A DNA stretch of 64,000 nt from Nesterenkonia sp. LB17 (GTDB taxonomy: Bacteria > Actinomycetota > Actinomycetes > Actinomycetales > Micrococcaceae): assembly GCF_022565915.1 (NCBI RefSeq), contig NZ_JAJOYX010000003.1, positions 62,001 to 126,000 on the forward strand, read 5' to 3'. The notes under the pieces were generated by a model, which saw nothing but the letters and a program-made list of their open reading frames with translations, was not told where the DNA came from and ran no database searches. This document shows, one piece after another, positions 52,344-63,890 of this stretch. Position numbers and translations under genes: made by a program. Every line of letters starts with the position of its first letter. Position 1 is the first letter of the stretch.

Positions 52344-52438
52344 GGTGTTTCCCTTCGACTGTGTGACTGGGACCCCGGACTGATGTCCAGGCGTCCCGTT
52401 TCTGCACAACCCCCCGTTGTGTTGGTCTCTCGTGCCGC

Positions 52439-53281
52439 TCAGGCCTCGGCGTCGTCGTTGTTCTCGTCCTCGAGCTCCCCATCGAGTTCCTCTGTGGACC
52501 AGCCGTGCTCGGCGGCGATGGCCTCGAAGATCTCGTCCAAGGTCATCACGTTCTCCGGCTGGTCCGGGCGCTGGGTCTCGTTCCAGGCGCTGAAGACGTA
52601 GCTGGAGTCCTCGTCGCGCATCTGGACCAGGTAGGGGGCTCCGTCTGCGGCGACCACGAGCTCGGTGGAGCCGTCCTCGGTGGCGTAGACGTAGACCTGC
52701 GCGCCGTCACGGGTCTCTGCGGTGCCCTCGAGCCCGGCGATCTCCTGGCCCTCGAGCTCACGCTGCCAGGTGCTGATGAAGTCCTGGGCGGAGAAGACTG
52801 CGCCTGCGCCGTCGGTGCTGAACTGGACCCACTGCTCGACGACCACCGAGGTGATGAAGTCCTCTTCGATGAGGGCGGTGATCTCTTCGTCCATCTCGCT
52901 CATCAGCAGCGCGGCGAAGTCCTCCCCGCGGAAGTACTCCACCCCGTCGATGGCGCGCTGGGTGAAGGTGACGTCGCCAGCGGTGAAGGTCATCTCGGAG
53001 TCGCTGCCGTCCACGGCGCCGGTGATCAGCAGATCCCCGGTGTCGTCTTCGTCGATGTCTTGGAACATCTGGTCGACGTCGGCCTCGGCGGCTTCGATCT
53101 CGCCTTCGATGTTCACGGTGTCCGCGGTCAGCATCGCATCCCACATGCGGTCCTGGATCTGCCCGAAGCTCGGAACCTGGGGCTCGTCGTCCTCCGCATC
53201 GCCCGCGAAGGGGTTCCCGCCACAGCCGGCGAGCAGCACGACGGCGGCAGCAGCGCTGCCAGCCAGAGCCGAACGCTTCAT
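52439..53281 (-). CDS. Acidic lipoprotein, paralogue of the 308-residue neighbour
   Basis: A 280-residue lipoprotein with lipobox LAGC (Cys20). The domain begins with an acidic spacer, then VNIEGEIEAAEADVDQMFQDID, LLITGAVDGSDSEMTF, and ETRDGAQVYVYATEDGSTELVVAADGAPYLVQMRD, which parallels RDGQNVWVYSNEDVELAVLADEGSPQLM in the downstream gene. Unlike LprG, no signal for a lipid cavity can be read directly. The tail is Glu/Asp-rich. It is co-directional with the paralogue, 95 bp apart. Confidence 0.75.
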   Translation of the reverse strand: MKRSALAGSAAAAVVLLAGCGGNPFAGDAEDDEPQVPSFGQIQDRMWDAMLTADTVNIEGEIEAAEADVDQMFQDIDEDDTGDLLITGAVDGSDSEMTFTAGDVTFTQRAIDGVEYFRGEDFAALLMSEMDEEITALIEEDFITSVVVEQWVQFSTDGAGAVFSAQDFISTWQRELEGQEIAGLEGTAETRDGAQVYVYATEDGSTELVVAADGAPYLVQMRDEDSSYVFSAWNETQRPDQPENVMTLDEIFEAIAAEHGWSTEELDGELEDENNDDAEA

Positions 53282-53389
53282 GGGGCCTCCTTGGGGACAT
53301 ACACGGTGCAGGTCGACGAGCTGCGCGAGGGCGCGGCGCGGGTGGGACTCTTCAGCGTAGCGCCTCGCGCTCCACCCACGCCGTCGCGC

Positions 53390-55081
53390 TCAGAGAAGGC
53401 GCGGATCCCCGGGGCGCTTCACCCGCAGCCACCGGCAGCCATAGCCGTCCAGCGTGACTTCGGTGCGGTGTTCGGCATCGATGGCGCAGGCGCCGTCCTG
53501 AAGCAGGTCGATGAGCTCGGTGTCCTTCTCCTCGTCCTCCAGCATCAGCGGCACCACGAGGGACTTCGGTGAGAGGTTATGGATCAGGACCATGGACTGA
53601 TCGCCGCTGGTCATGCGATGCGCGAGCACTTCGTGGTGCGGCTGCTGAAGGATCGACAGCTCACCCCAGCCCAGCTCGGGGCAGTCGCGGTAGCGTCGGG
53701 CCAGACGGCTGACATGGTGGAGCAGCGAGTCCTCGTCCCGGCGGGCCTGTGCAGCGTTGACGTGTTCGGGCCCGAAGGGACCCTCCACGACCTTGCGTGC
53801 GAGCTTCGAGGGGCGGGCCGAGGAGAATCCGCCGTTCTTGTCCTGACTCCACTGCATCGGCGTTCGGACGGCCTCGCGTCCGGGCACTTCGAGGTTCTCC
53901 CCCATTCCGATCTCCTCGCCGTAGAAGAGCACCGGGGTGCCGGGCAGGGAGAACAGCAGCGAGTAGGCCATCTTGATCCGCCGCGGGTCACCGTCGAACA
54001 TGGCGGGCAGCCGACGACGCAGCCCACGGCCGGCGAATCGCATGTCCTCCTCGGGGGCGAAGGTGTCCAGCACCTCGTCGCGCTCTGCGGCGCTGAGCAG
54101 GTCCAGGGTGAGCTCGTCGTGGTTGCGCAGGAAGTTCGCGTACTGGGTCTCGGTGGGGAGGTTCTGCGGCCGCTGCGCCAGGGCTTCGGCGAGGGGCCGA
54201 GCGTCCTCGCGGGCGAAGGAGAGGAAGGCCTTCTGGTTCACGGTGAAGTCGAACTGCATGGTGAGCTGGTCACCGTCCTCCCCGCCGAAGAAGGCCAGCT
54301 GTTCCTGGTGTGGAAGGTTCACCTCGCCGAGGATCATCGCGGAGCTCGTTCCGGTGGAGCGGCGCTGCAGGAAGGCCCGCAGCGTGCGCAGGTAGTCGTG
54401 GGGTTCCACGAAGTCGTGCTGATCTGCCCCGGTGAGCGTGGTCTGGTTGATCGCGAAGGGCACCGCGTCCACCCGGAAGCCGTCCACCCCGAGCTGGAGC
54501 CAGAAGCCCATGGTCTTGGTGATCGCATCGCGGACCTGCGGATTGGAGGTGTTCAGGTCCGGCTGGGTGTGCAGGAAGTGGTGCAGGTACCACTCCTCGG
54601 TCTTCTCGTCGTGGGTCCAGATCCCGCCTTCCTGCCCGGGGAACATCGCCTCCTCGGAGGTGTCCGGCGGGGTGTCGCTGCGCCAGACGTAGAAGTCTCG
54701 GTAGGGGCTGTCCTTGGAGGCCCGCGAGCTGCGGAACCATGGGTGCTGGTCCGAGGTGTGATTGATGACCAGGTCCACGATGACTCGGATCCCACGGTCA
54801 TGGGCCACTCGGACCAGCTCGACGAAGTCCCCGTGATCGCCGTAGCGCCGATCGACCCCGAACATGTCAGAGATGTCGTAGCCGTTGTCCCGGCGGGGCG
54901 AGGGGTAGAAGGGCATGAGCCAGAGGCAGCTGACGCCGATGTCGGCGAGGTAGTCGATCCGCCGGGTCAGCCCCGGCAGGTCACCGATCCCGTCGCCGTC
55001 CGAGTCCAGGTAGGTCTCCAGGTCCACGCAGTAGATGACGGCGTTCTTGTACCAGAGGTCCGCGGTGTCGGTGATGCGCAT
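53390..55081 (-). CDS. GH13 alpha-amylase family enzyme, trehalose-synthase-like
   Basis: A 563-residue glycoside hydrolase family 13 protein. The catalytic nucleophile is D205 (GFRVDAVPF), acid/base E253 (LGEVN), transition-state Asp322 (NHDE), with the conserved IVDLVINHTSDQHPWF region at about 101-116. The N-terminal WYKNAVIYCVDLETYLDSDGDGIGDLPG is the trehalose synthase (maltose alpha-glucosyltransferase) opening. It could interconvert maltose and trehalose, an osmolyte. The ATG at 55081 shares a base with the LLM stop (TGATG). No maltokinase domain is fused. Confidence 0.87.
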   Translation of the reverse strand: MRITDTADLWYKNAVIYCVDLETYLDSDGDGIGDLPGLTRRIDYLADIGVSCLWLMPFYPSPRRDNGYDISDMFGVDRRYGDHGDFVELVRVAHDRGIRVIVDLVINHTSDQHPWFRSSRASKDSPYRDFYVWRSDTPPDTSEEAMFPGQEGGIWTHDEKTEEWYLHHFLHTQPDLNTSNPQVRDAITKTMGFWLQLGVDGFRVDAVPFAINQTTLTGADQHDFVEPHDYLRTLRAFLQRRSTGTSSAMILGEVNLPHQEQLAFFGGEDGDQLTMQFDFTVNQKAFLSFAREDARPLAEALAQRPQNLPTETQYANFLRNHDELTLDLLSAAERDEVLDTFAPEEDMRFAGRGLRRRLPAMFDGDPRRIKMAYSLLFSLPGTPVLFYGEEIGMGENLEVPGREAVRTPMQWSQDKNGGFSSARPSKLARKVVEGPFGPEHVNAAQARRDEDSLLHHVSRLARRYRDCPELGWGELSILQQPHHEVLAHRMTSGDQSMVLIHNLSPKSLVVPLMLEDEEKDTELIDLLQDGACAIDAEHRTEVTLDGYGCRWLRVKRPGDPRLL

Positions 55082-56046
55082 CAGGCGCCCTTCAGTTCGG
55101 GGAGGATCGACTCGCCGGCGAGGTCGAGCCAGGGTCGCTGCTCCTGGCCCACATGGTGGAGGTAGACCTGGTCGAAACCGGGCTGGACGGCGGCGTCGAT
55201 CCATTCGGCGAGCTGGCCGGGCTCCTCGGAGATCCACACCGCCTTCGCCACGGTCTCCAGGCTGACCTCCGCGGCGGCGGAGTCGAAATGTTCCGGGGTG
55301 GGCAGGTCCTGGTCCAGCGGTGAGCCGAAGACGTTGGTGCGCCATTGGTCGTGGGCGATGGCCTCGGCCTGCTCCCGTGTCTGCGCCCAGCTGAGGTGGA
55401 TCTGCAGCATGGCGGGCCCTTCCCCGCCGGCTTCGCGGTAGGCGGCGAGCACCTCGTTCTGCACATCCTCGGGCTGGTTCAGGGTGATCATGCCCTTGGC
55501 CCAGACAGCGGCGAGGCGAGCGGCGTCGGGGGTGATGCAGGTGGCGTAGAGCGGGATGGGCTCCTCGGGGCGGTCATAGAGGTAGGCGTCGTCCACGCTG
55601 ACGAAGCCGCGGTGGCTGATGATGCGCTCACCGCGGTGCAGCCGGGAGATGATGTCCGCACATTCGAGCAGCCGCCGTCGTCGGGTCTCCTTGTCCATCC
55701 AGAGCTCTCCGGTGACGTGTTCGTTCATCGCCTGTCCGGCACCCAGCGCGGCCCAGTACCTGCCGGGAAACATCTCACCCAGGGTGGCTGTGGCCTGCGC
55801 GACGATGGCGGGGTGATAGCGCTGGCCTGGAGCGATCACCGATCCGATGGGGAAGGCGGTGGTGGCCAGTGCGGCGCCGAGCCAGGAGAGGGTGAATCCC
55901 GAGTGGCCCTGCCGCTGCGACCAGGGCATGAAGTGGTCCGAGCTCATGGCGGCCTGGAATCCGACCGTCTCGGCGTGCTGGACGTCGCGCAGCAGCTGGG
56001 AGGGGGCGATCTGTTCCTGTGATGCGTGGAACCCGTAGATGGTCAT
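55081..56046 (-). CDS. LLM class oxidoreductase, TIGR03885-like
   Basis: A 321-residue luciferase-like protein related to F420-dependent glucose-6-phosphate dehydrogenase. IYGFHASQEQIAPSQLLRDVQHAETVGFQAAMSSDHFMPWSQRQGHSGF is the family opening; AALGAGQAMNEHVTG is the cofactor loop. It may use FMN or F420; the form often found beside alpha-amylase family genes in actinobacteria is thought to use FMN. The stop is shared with the GH13 start, so the two are translationally coupled. The ATG at 56046 has AGGCAG upstream. Confidence 0.82.
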   Translation of the reverse strand: MTIYGFHASQEQIAPSQLLRDVQHAETVGFQAAMSSDHFMPWSQRQGHSGFTLSWLGAALATTAFPIGSVIAPGQRYHPAIVAQATATLGEMFPGRYWAALGAGQAMNEHVTGELWMDKETRRRRLLECADIISRLHRGERIISHRGFVSVDDAYLYDRPEEPIPLYATCITPDAARLAAVWAKGMITLNQPEDVQNEVLAAYREAGGEGPAMLQIHLSWAQTREQAEAIAHDQWRTNVFGSPLDQDLPTPEHFDSAAAEVSLETVAKAVWISEEPGQLAEWIDAAVQPGFDQVYLHHVGQEQRPWLDLAGESILPELKGA

Positions 56047-56171
56047 GTGTGACTGCCTCTCGTCTCGTGTCCTTGACTGAAGGTTACTGAGAGTGCCCTG
56101 GTGACCACCTGGACGTAAGAGAACTGTTACCTCGGAATCTTGCTGACCCGGGGCGTCGAGAGTTCCCTGCG

Positions 56172-56705
56172 CTAACCCTCGATGACAGTGCCCTGGGCGG
56201 CGCGGTGGGCGTCCTTGTGACCCAGGTAGACCTCGGCGTTGCTGCGCAGCCCGGCGATCTCCTCCTCGGTGAGCTCGCGCCGGACCTTGGCGGGAACGCC
56301 GGCGACCAGGGACCGCGGCGGAACCTCGGTGCCCTCGAGCACCACGGCCCCGGCAGCGATGAGGCTCTGCTCGCCGATGACGGCGCCGTTCATGATGGTC
56401 GCACTCATCCCGATCAGCGAGCCGTCTCCCACGGTGCAGCCGTGGACCACTGCGGAGTGCCCGACGGAGATCCCGGCACCCAGGGTGCACGGGTGACCGG
56501 GATCGGCATGGAGCACCGCGTTGTCCTGCAGGTTGGTGCCCTCCCCCACCGAGATCGCCGCCGAATCGCCGCGGACCGAGACGCCGTAGAAGGCCGAGGA
56601 GTCCTTCGCCATGGTCACCTCCCCGGTGATCGCGGCGGTGGGGGCCAGGAACACGCCCTCACCGATCTGGGGCGTGTGTCCGCTGACGGTGAGCACATGT
56701 GCCAT
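56172..56705 (-). CDS. Gamma-carbonic anhydrase-like hexapeptide-repeat protein
   Basis: A 177-residue left-handed beta-helix protein. Hexapeptide repeats (IGEGVFLAPTAAITGEVTMAKDSSAFYGVSVRGD ... IGMSATIMNGAVIG) build the trimer; zinc histidines are plausible in VLHADPGHPCTLG and HSAVVHG. It is annotated across actinobacteria as gamma-carbonic anhydrase or transferase; true carbonic anhydrase activity is not certain. Single gene between the LLM gene and the D-2-hydroxyacid dehydrogenase. Confidence 0.85.
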   Translation of the reverse strand: MAHVLTVSGHTPQIGEGVFLAPTAAITGEVTMAKDSSAFYGVSVRGDSAAISVGEGTNLQDNAVLHADPGHPCTLGAGISVGHSAVVHGCTVGDGSLIGMSATIMNGAVIGEQSLIAAGAVVLEGTEVPPRSLVAGVPAKVRRELTEEEIAGLRSNAEVYLGHKDAHRAAQGTVIEG

Positions 56706-56804
56706 GAAGATTACTCCTGGGATCCGAAGGGGGTCGGGTCGTGCTGGGCGTGAAGGCAGTACTGGTGGTGAAGGTCGACCTGGTGGTGCGGGCTGGGGGT
56801 GTCC

Positions 56805-57719
56805 TCAGTATCCCTGGGCAGGATCCACCAGGCCCAGCATCGGTTCGCCGGCATGGAAGCGGCGGTGGTTCGCCAGGATCCGCTCCCGCAGCAGCGGCAC
56901 CACCATCTCCGTGGTGTCCGCGGTGTGCGGGGTGATCAGGCAGTTCTGGAGCGACCAGAGCGGGTCGGTCTCGGGAAGCGGCTCCGGCTCGGTGACGTCG
57001 AGACCGGCGCCGCGCAGGGCTCCGGTGCTCAGCGCCTCGACGAGCGCTGTCTGGTCCACCAGGCTGCCGCGGCCCACGTTGGCGACCACCGCGCCGTCGG
57101 CCAGCAGCGCCAGCCGGTCGGCGTTGAGCAGGTGCCGGGTGGCAGGAGTGGCCGCTGCTGCCAGCGCCACCACTTCGGCCCCGTCCAGCGCCTCATCGAG
57201 ACCCTCGAAGGCGACGGTGACATCGGCGTGCTCCACCGGTACGGCGGTCCGCCGGACGACGGTGACGTGGGTGTCGAAGGCCTTGTAGAGCCGGACGATC
57301 TCCGCCGCGACCCCACCTCCGCCGACGACGACGCAGCGCAGCCCGTTCAGCGAGATCCCGCCCTCGGTGCCCCAGCTGTTCGCCAGGGCCCGGGCCTTGA
57401 GTCCGCGCAGCGCCGCGAGGGTCAGCGCCAGCGCATGCTCCCCGACCGGTTTGGCGTAGGAGCCCTTCGCGGAGGTCCAGGTCAGTTCTGGGAACTGGGT
57501 GAGGATCTCCGCGTAGAGCTCGATGCCGGCGCTGGGCAGCTGCACCCAGCGCACCTGGGGATTGGCCTCGAGCACCTCGGCGAGGTTCAGCGTCTTGAAC
57601 ATCCCGGTGACGATGATGCCCTCGGGCTGTTCATCCTCACCGACGAGGACGGCGCCCTGCTGCCGCAGCCCCTCGCGGAGCGCAGCGTCGGCCTCGGGCC
57701 GGACGTGGAGCCGCGTCAT
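56805..57719 (-). CDS. D-2-hydroxyacid dehydrogenase
   Basis: A 304-residue NAD(P)-dependent dehydrogenase. The Rossmann loop is VVVGGGGVAAEIVRLYKAF (near residue 135); the substrate Arg lies in VANVGRGSLVDQTALVEAL, the catalytic Glu in GAGLDVTEPEPLPETDPLW and His in LITPHTADT. It is rather short and lacks a clear regulatory domain. Its substrate (glyoxylate, hydroxypyruvate or lactate-like) is unknown. It lies one base after the icd stop and is probably co-transcribed with it. Confidence 0.85.
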   Translation of the reverse strand: MTRLHVRPEADAALREGLRQQGAVLVGEDEQPEGIIVTGMFKTLNLAEVLEANPQVRWVQLPSAGIELYAEILTQFPELTWTSAKGSYAKPVGEHALALTLAALRGLKARALANSWGTEGGISLNGLRCVVVGGGGVAAEIVRLYKAFDTHVTVVRRTAVPVEHADVTVAFEGLDEALDGAEVVALAAAATPATRHLLNADRLALLADGAVVANVGRGSLVDQTALVEALSTGALRGAGLDVTEPEPLPETDPLWSLQNCLITPHTADTTEMVVPLLRERILANHRRFHAGEPMLGLVDPAQGY

Positions 57720-57720
57720 C

Positions 57721-59964
<2,244 letters not shown>

Positions 59965-60022
59965 TTATATGTTGTTTCCCTGATCACAAATCTACCCCAG
60001 ATGCTCCGGCTGGCCCGGGCAC

Positions 60023-61366
60023 TCAGATTCCCAGCACGGTGCGGGCGATCATGAAGTACACGATGAGTCCGGTGGCATCCACGAAGGTCGAGATGAACGG
60101 GTTGGCGAAGACTGCCGGGTCGGCGCCGAGCTTCTTGCCCAGCAGCGGCATCAGCCCGCCCACCGAGGCGGCCAGGGTGCAGATGGAGAGCAGGGTCAGC
60201 CCGATCACGGTGCCGATGTCCCAGCCGTAGAAAAGTCCGGCGACCAGGAAGCCCAGCACGCCGAGCGTGGCACCCAGGGTGATGCCCACCCGCACCTCGC
60301 GCCAGAGCACCTTGAACACGTCTCGGGTGCCCACGTCGCCCAGCGCCAGCGCGCGGACGACCGTGGTCGCTGCCTGGTTGCCGGTGTTGCCGCCGGTGCC
60401 GATCAGCAGCGGCACGAACAGGCTGAGCACCACCATGGATTCGATGGTGCCCTCGAAGACGTCGAGCACCTGGACGGTGAGCGCGGCACCCAGAGCCAGC
60501 ACCAGCAGCCACACCACGCGAGAGCGCATGATCTGCAGCACCGGGGTGGAGAGGTAGGGCCGGTTCAGCGGCTCGGCGCCACCGTGGCGGGCGGCGTCCT
60601 CGGATTCGGCGCGCTCGAGGATGTCGAGTGCGTCGTCGACCGTGAAGATCCCGACCACCCGGTGCTCGGAGTCGGTGACCGGCACGGCGAGGTGCTTGCG
60701 GTCGGCGCACATGCGAGCGGCGTCCTCGGCGTCGTGGTCGGCGTCCACCGAATCTGCCTCGCGCATCAGCTCCGCGATGAGTGTCTCGCCGCTGTTGCTG
60801 ACCAGGTCGCGCAGCGAGACCACGCCCTGCAGCAGCCGACCGGGGTCCACCACGGGCAGGGTGTAGAGCGTCTCCGCGTCCTCACCGGCCTTGCTGACCT
60901 TGTCCATCGCCTCGGCGACGGTCCAGTGCTCGGGGATCGCGACGAACTCGGGGCTCATCTGGCGCCCGATGGTGCCGCTGGGGTAGCCGAGCACGATGTT
61001 GGTCAGGCTGCGCTCACGCGGGTCCAGGTGGCGCATCATCCGGCGGGCGATCGAAGCCGGCATCTCGTCCATGAGCCGGACTCGGTCATCGGGGTCCAGG
61101 GACTCGAAGTAGTGCGCGACCTCGACGTCCTTGAGGCCCTCGATGATCTCGCCCTGCAGCGACTGGTCCAGCAGGTCGAAGGCTTCGACGGCGACGCCCT
61201 TGGAGAGCAGCCGGAAGGCCACCGCGCGGTTCTTGACGCCGAGGCGTTCCAGGAAGTCGACGATGTCACCCACGTTGAGCTCGTCCAGGGCGGAGCGCAG
61301 CTCCGTGAGGCGCTCCTCACGGATCATGTCTTCCAGCTCGTCAAGCAGTTCGTTCACGGGTTCCAC
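60023..61366 (-). CDS. mgtE: Magnesium transporter MgtE
   Basis: A 447-residue Mg channel. The cytoplasmic MgtE_N superhelical domain (to about residue 125) senses Mg, two CBS domains follow (about 130-255: SPEFVAIPEHWTVAEAMDKVSK and DDALDILERAESED), then five membrane helices from about residue 275 (VVWLLVLALGAALTVQVL, and VPLLIGTGGNTGNQAATTVVRALALGDV carrying the pore motif). The GTG at 61366 is used, but a GTG at 61357 has the better-placed AAAGGGTGG site. Expression may be constitutive; no Mg riboswitch seen. Confidence 0.93.
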   Translation of the reverse strand: MEPVNELLDELEDMIREERLTELRSALDELNVGDIVDFLERLGVKNRAVAFRLLSKGVAVEAFDLLDQSLQGEIIEGLKDVEVAHYFESLDPDDRVRLMDEMPASIARRMMRHLDPRERSLTNIVLGYPSGTIGRQMSPEFVAIPEHWTVAEAMDKVSKAGEDAETLYTLPVVDPGRLLQGVVSLRDLVSNSGETLIAELMREADSVDADHDAEDAARMCADRKHLAVPVTDSEHRVVGIFTVDDALDILERAESEDAARHGGAEPLNRPYLSTPVLQIMRSRVVWLLVLALGAALTVQVLDVFEGTIESMVVLSLFVPLLIGTGGNTGNQAATTVVRALALGDVGTRDVFKVLWREVRVGITLGATLGVLGFLVAGLFYGWDIGTVIGLTLLSICTLAASVGGLMPLLGKKLGADPAVFANPFISTFVDATGLIVYFMIARTVLGI

Positions 61367-61453
61367 CCTTTCAAGGGTGCCGAGCAGGCGTAGGGGCGAC
61401 CGGATCCGCGGGTGAGGTCCGCGGCTGCAGATCTGGTCAGTGGTGGTGGTCGA

Positions 61454-63151
61454 TCAGTGGAAGAAGTGGCGCGTTCCGGTGAGGTACATGGTCAGGCCGG
61501 CGTCGCGGGCTGCGGAGACGACCTCCTCGTCGCGCTGGGACCCGCCGGGCTGCACGACCGCGCGCACCCCGGCGGCGATCAGGCTCTGCAGCCCGTCGGC
61601 GAAGGGGAAGAAGGCGTCGGAGGCCGCGACGGACCCGCGGGCCCGCTCCACCCCGTCACCGGCGAGCGTGTTCGCGCGCTGCACAGCGAGCCGGCAGGAG
61701 TCGAGCCGGTTGACCTGACCCATGCCGATCCCCACGGTGGCCTGGTTCTTCGCCAGCAGGATCGCGTTGGACTTCACCGAGCGGATCGCCCGCCAGGCGA
61801 AGTCGAGGTCGGCGAGCATGTCGACGTCGGCGGCTTCCCCGGAGACCAGCTTCCAGCCGGAGGTGGTGTCACCCTCGGCGTCGACCGCGTCGGAGGCCTG
61901 GAGCAGCATGCCTCCGGAGATCTGCTTGTATTCCACCCGGTCGCGCCGGTGGCCTTCGGGCAGGCGCAGCAGCCGGATGTTCTTCTTCCTGGTCAGGATC
62001 GCCAGCGCCTCCTCCTCGAAGGCCGGGGCGACGACGACTTCGGTGAAGATCTCCGAGACGGTCTTGGCCATCTCCGCGGTGACGGTGCGGTTGGCGGCGA
62101 TGACACCGCCGAAGGCCGAGAGCGGGTCGCAGGCGTGGGCGGTGCGGTGGGCCTCGGCCACGGTGGCGCCCACGGCCACACCGCAGGGGTTGGCGTGCTT
62201 GATGATCGCCACGGCGGGCTGGGCGAAGTCGAAGGCGGTGCGCACTGCGGCGTCGGCGTCGACATAGTTGTTGTAGCTCATCGCCTTGCCGTGCAGCGTC
62301 TGGGCCTGGGCCAGGCCGGGGCGGGCGCTGGAGTCGGCGTACAGTGCGGCGGGCTGGTGCGCGTTCTCGCCGTAGCGCAGGGTGTCCAGGCGCTGCAGCG
62401 CGAGCCCGGCGTAGGGCGGGAAGTTCAGCTTCTTCTCGGTGCGGCTCAGCGGCGAGGCGGGCACCGAGGCGGCGTCGAAGTCGTCGTCGAACTGCTGGGA
62501 GGTCCAGCGCGCCACGGCGGTGTCGTAGGCGGCCGTGTGGGCGAAGGCCAGGGCGGCCAGGCGCTGCCGGGCGGTGAGCGTGAAGCCTCCGGCGGAGGCC
62601 GCGGAGATGATGTCGTGATAGCGCAGCGGATCGACCACCACAGCGACGGAGGCGTGGTTCTTGGCGGCGGCGCGGACCATGGAGGGTCCGCCGATGTCGA
62701 TCTGTTCGACGATCTGGTCCTCCGCGGCGCCGGAGGCGACGGTGTCGGCGAAGGGGTAGAGGTTCACCACGACCAGGTCGAAGGGTTCGATCTGAAGCTC
62801 CTCGAGCTGGGCCCGGTGGTCTTCGCGGCGACGGTCCGCCAAGATGCCGGCGTGCACCCGGGGGTGCAGGGTCTTCACCCGGCCGTCCAGGCACTCCGCG
62901 AAGCCGGTGACCTCGGAGACCTCGATGACAGGGACCCCGGCGGCGGCGATGCGCTTGGCGGTGGAGCCGGTGGAGACGATCTCGACGCCGGCGGCGTGCA
63001 GTCCCGCGGCGAGGTCCTCCAGCCCGGTCTTGTCATAGACCGAGATCAGGGCGCGCCGGATCGGCTGGCGCGAGGCGGCGCCGGAGGTGCCGGAGGCGCC
63101 GGGGGCAGCCGCGGTGGTGTTCTGCGCTGCGGAATCGCTGACGGTGCTCAT
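61454..63151 (-). CDS. purH: Bifunctional AICAR transformylase/IMP cyclohydrolase
   Basis: A 565-residue enzyme catalysing the last two steps of IMP synthesis. The N-terminal MGS-like domain ([38 protein letters not shown]) performs the cyclohydrolase step; the C-terminal transformylase has [25 protein letters not shown], and [25 protein letters not shown]. The 25-residue Ala/Ser/Thr N-terminus is typical of actinobacteria. The ATG at 63151 with AGGAG five bases before is preferred over the GTG at 63157. No purine riboswitch is visible in the short leader. Confidence 0.97.
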   Translation of the reverse strand: MSTVSDSAAQNTTAAAPGASGTSGAASRQPIRRALISVYDKTGLEDLAAGLHAAGVEIVSTGSTAKRIAAAGVPVIEVSEVTGFAECLDGRVKTLHPRVHAGILADRRREDHRAQLEELQIEPFDLVVVNLYPFADTVASGAAEDQIVEQIDIGGPSMVRAAAKNHASVAVVVDPLRYHDIISAASAGGFTLTARQRLAALAFAHTAAYDTAVARWTSQQFDDDFDAASVPASPLSRTEKKLNFPPYAGLALQRLDTLRYGENAHQPAALYADSSARPGLAQAQTLHGKAMSYNNYVDADAAVRTAFDFAQPAVAIIKHANPCGVAVGATVAEAHRTAHACDPLSAFGGVIAANRTVTAEMAKTVSEIFTEVVVAPAFEEEALAILTRKKNIRLLRLPEGHRRDRVEYKQISGGMLLQASDAVDAEGDTTSGWKLVSGEAADVDMLADLDFAWRAIRSVKSNAILLAKNQATVGIGMGQVNRLDSCRLAVQRANTLAGDGVERARGSVAASDAFFPFADGLQSLIAAGVRAVVQPGGSQRDEEVVSAARDAGLTMYLTGTRHFFH

Positions 63152-63209
63152 GCACACTCCTGTGAGGGGGACGACGCTTCGGGGACCTGGGCCAGTCTAC
63201 CGACCCGGT

Positions 63210-63890
63210 TCAGGACTCAAATTTGTAGCCCAGCCCGCGGACGGTGATCAGGAACTCCGGGCGTGACGGGTCGGGTTCGATCTTGGCGCGGAGTCGCTTG
63301 ACGTGGACGTCGAGGGTCTTGGTGTCTCCGACATAGTCCGATCCCCAGACCCGATCGATGAGCTGGCCCCGGGTGAGCACCCGCCCGGCGTTGCGCAGCA
63401 GCATCTCCAGCAGCTCGAACTCCTTCAGCGGCAGGCTCAGCGGTGCGCCCTTGACCTCCACGGTGTGGCGTTCGATGTCCATGCTGACCGGTCCCGCGAT
63501 GACCATCGAGCCGTCGTCCACCTCGGTCTCGACCCGCCGGCGCAGCACCGCTCGGACTCGGGCGAGCAGCTCCCGGGAGGAGTAGGGCTTGGTGACGTAG
63601 TCATCGGCGCCGAGCTCCAGGCCCACGACCTTGTCGATCTCGGAGTCCTTGGCCGTGAGCATGATCACCGGAACATTGGACTGCAGCCGGATCTGGCGGC
63701 ACACCTCGGTGCCGGACTGCCCGGGGAGCATCAGGTCCAGCAGGACCAGATCTGCTCCTTCACGGGTGAATATCTCGACGGCGTCGAGGCCGTTCTCCGC
63801 GACGACGACGTCGTACCCCTCCTTCTCGAGGGCATAGGACAGTGCTTCTGAGAATGAGGGCTCATCCTCGACGAGCAGAATTCTGGTCAC
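63210..63890 (-). CDS. regX3: OmpR/PhoB-type response regulator, RegX3-like
   Basis: A 226-residue two-component response regulator. Receiver domain at residues 1-118: phospho-acceptor D52 (VLLDLML), acidic pocket E8-D9-E10, and K101 (VTKPYS). Winged-helix DNA-binding domain from about 130 with SLPLKEFELLEMLLRNAGRVLTRGQLIDRVWG and LDVHVKRLRAKIEPDPSRPEFLITVRGLGYKFE. The strong similarity in pattern to RegX3 of the SenX3-RegX3 phosphate system is the reason for the symbol; the sensor kinase is expected just beyond the right edge. Confidence 0.85.
   Translation of the reverse strand: MTRILLVEDEPSFSEALSYALEKEGYDVVVAENGLDAVEIFTREGADLVLLDLMLPGQSGTEVCRQIRLQSNVPVIMLTAKDSEIDKVVGLELGADDYVTKPYSSRELLARVRAVLRRRVETEVDDGSMVIAGPVSMDIERHTVEVKGAPLSLPLKEFELLEMLLRNAGRVLTRGQLIDRVWGSDYVGDTKTLDVHVKRLRAKIEPDPSRPEFLITVRGLGYKFES

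Noticed and set aside
59973-59988. TGTTT-CCCTGA-TCACA before icd as a CRP/GlxR site
   Set aside because: Only one half-site is good; below the quality of the four sites in the catabolic island.
61412-63247. 611-residue open frame antisense to purH
   Set aside because: Gly/Val/His-rich nonsense product opposite an unmistakable PurH.
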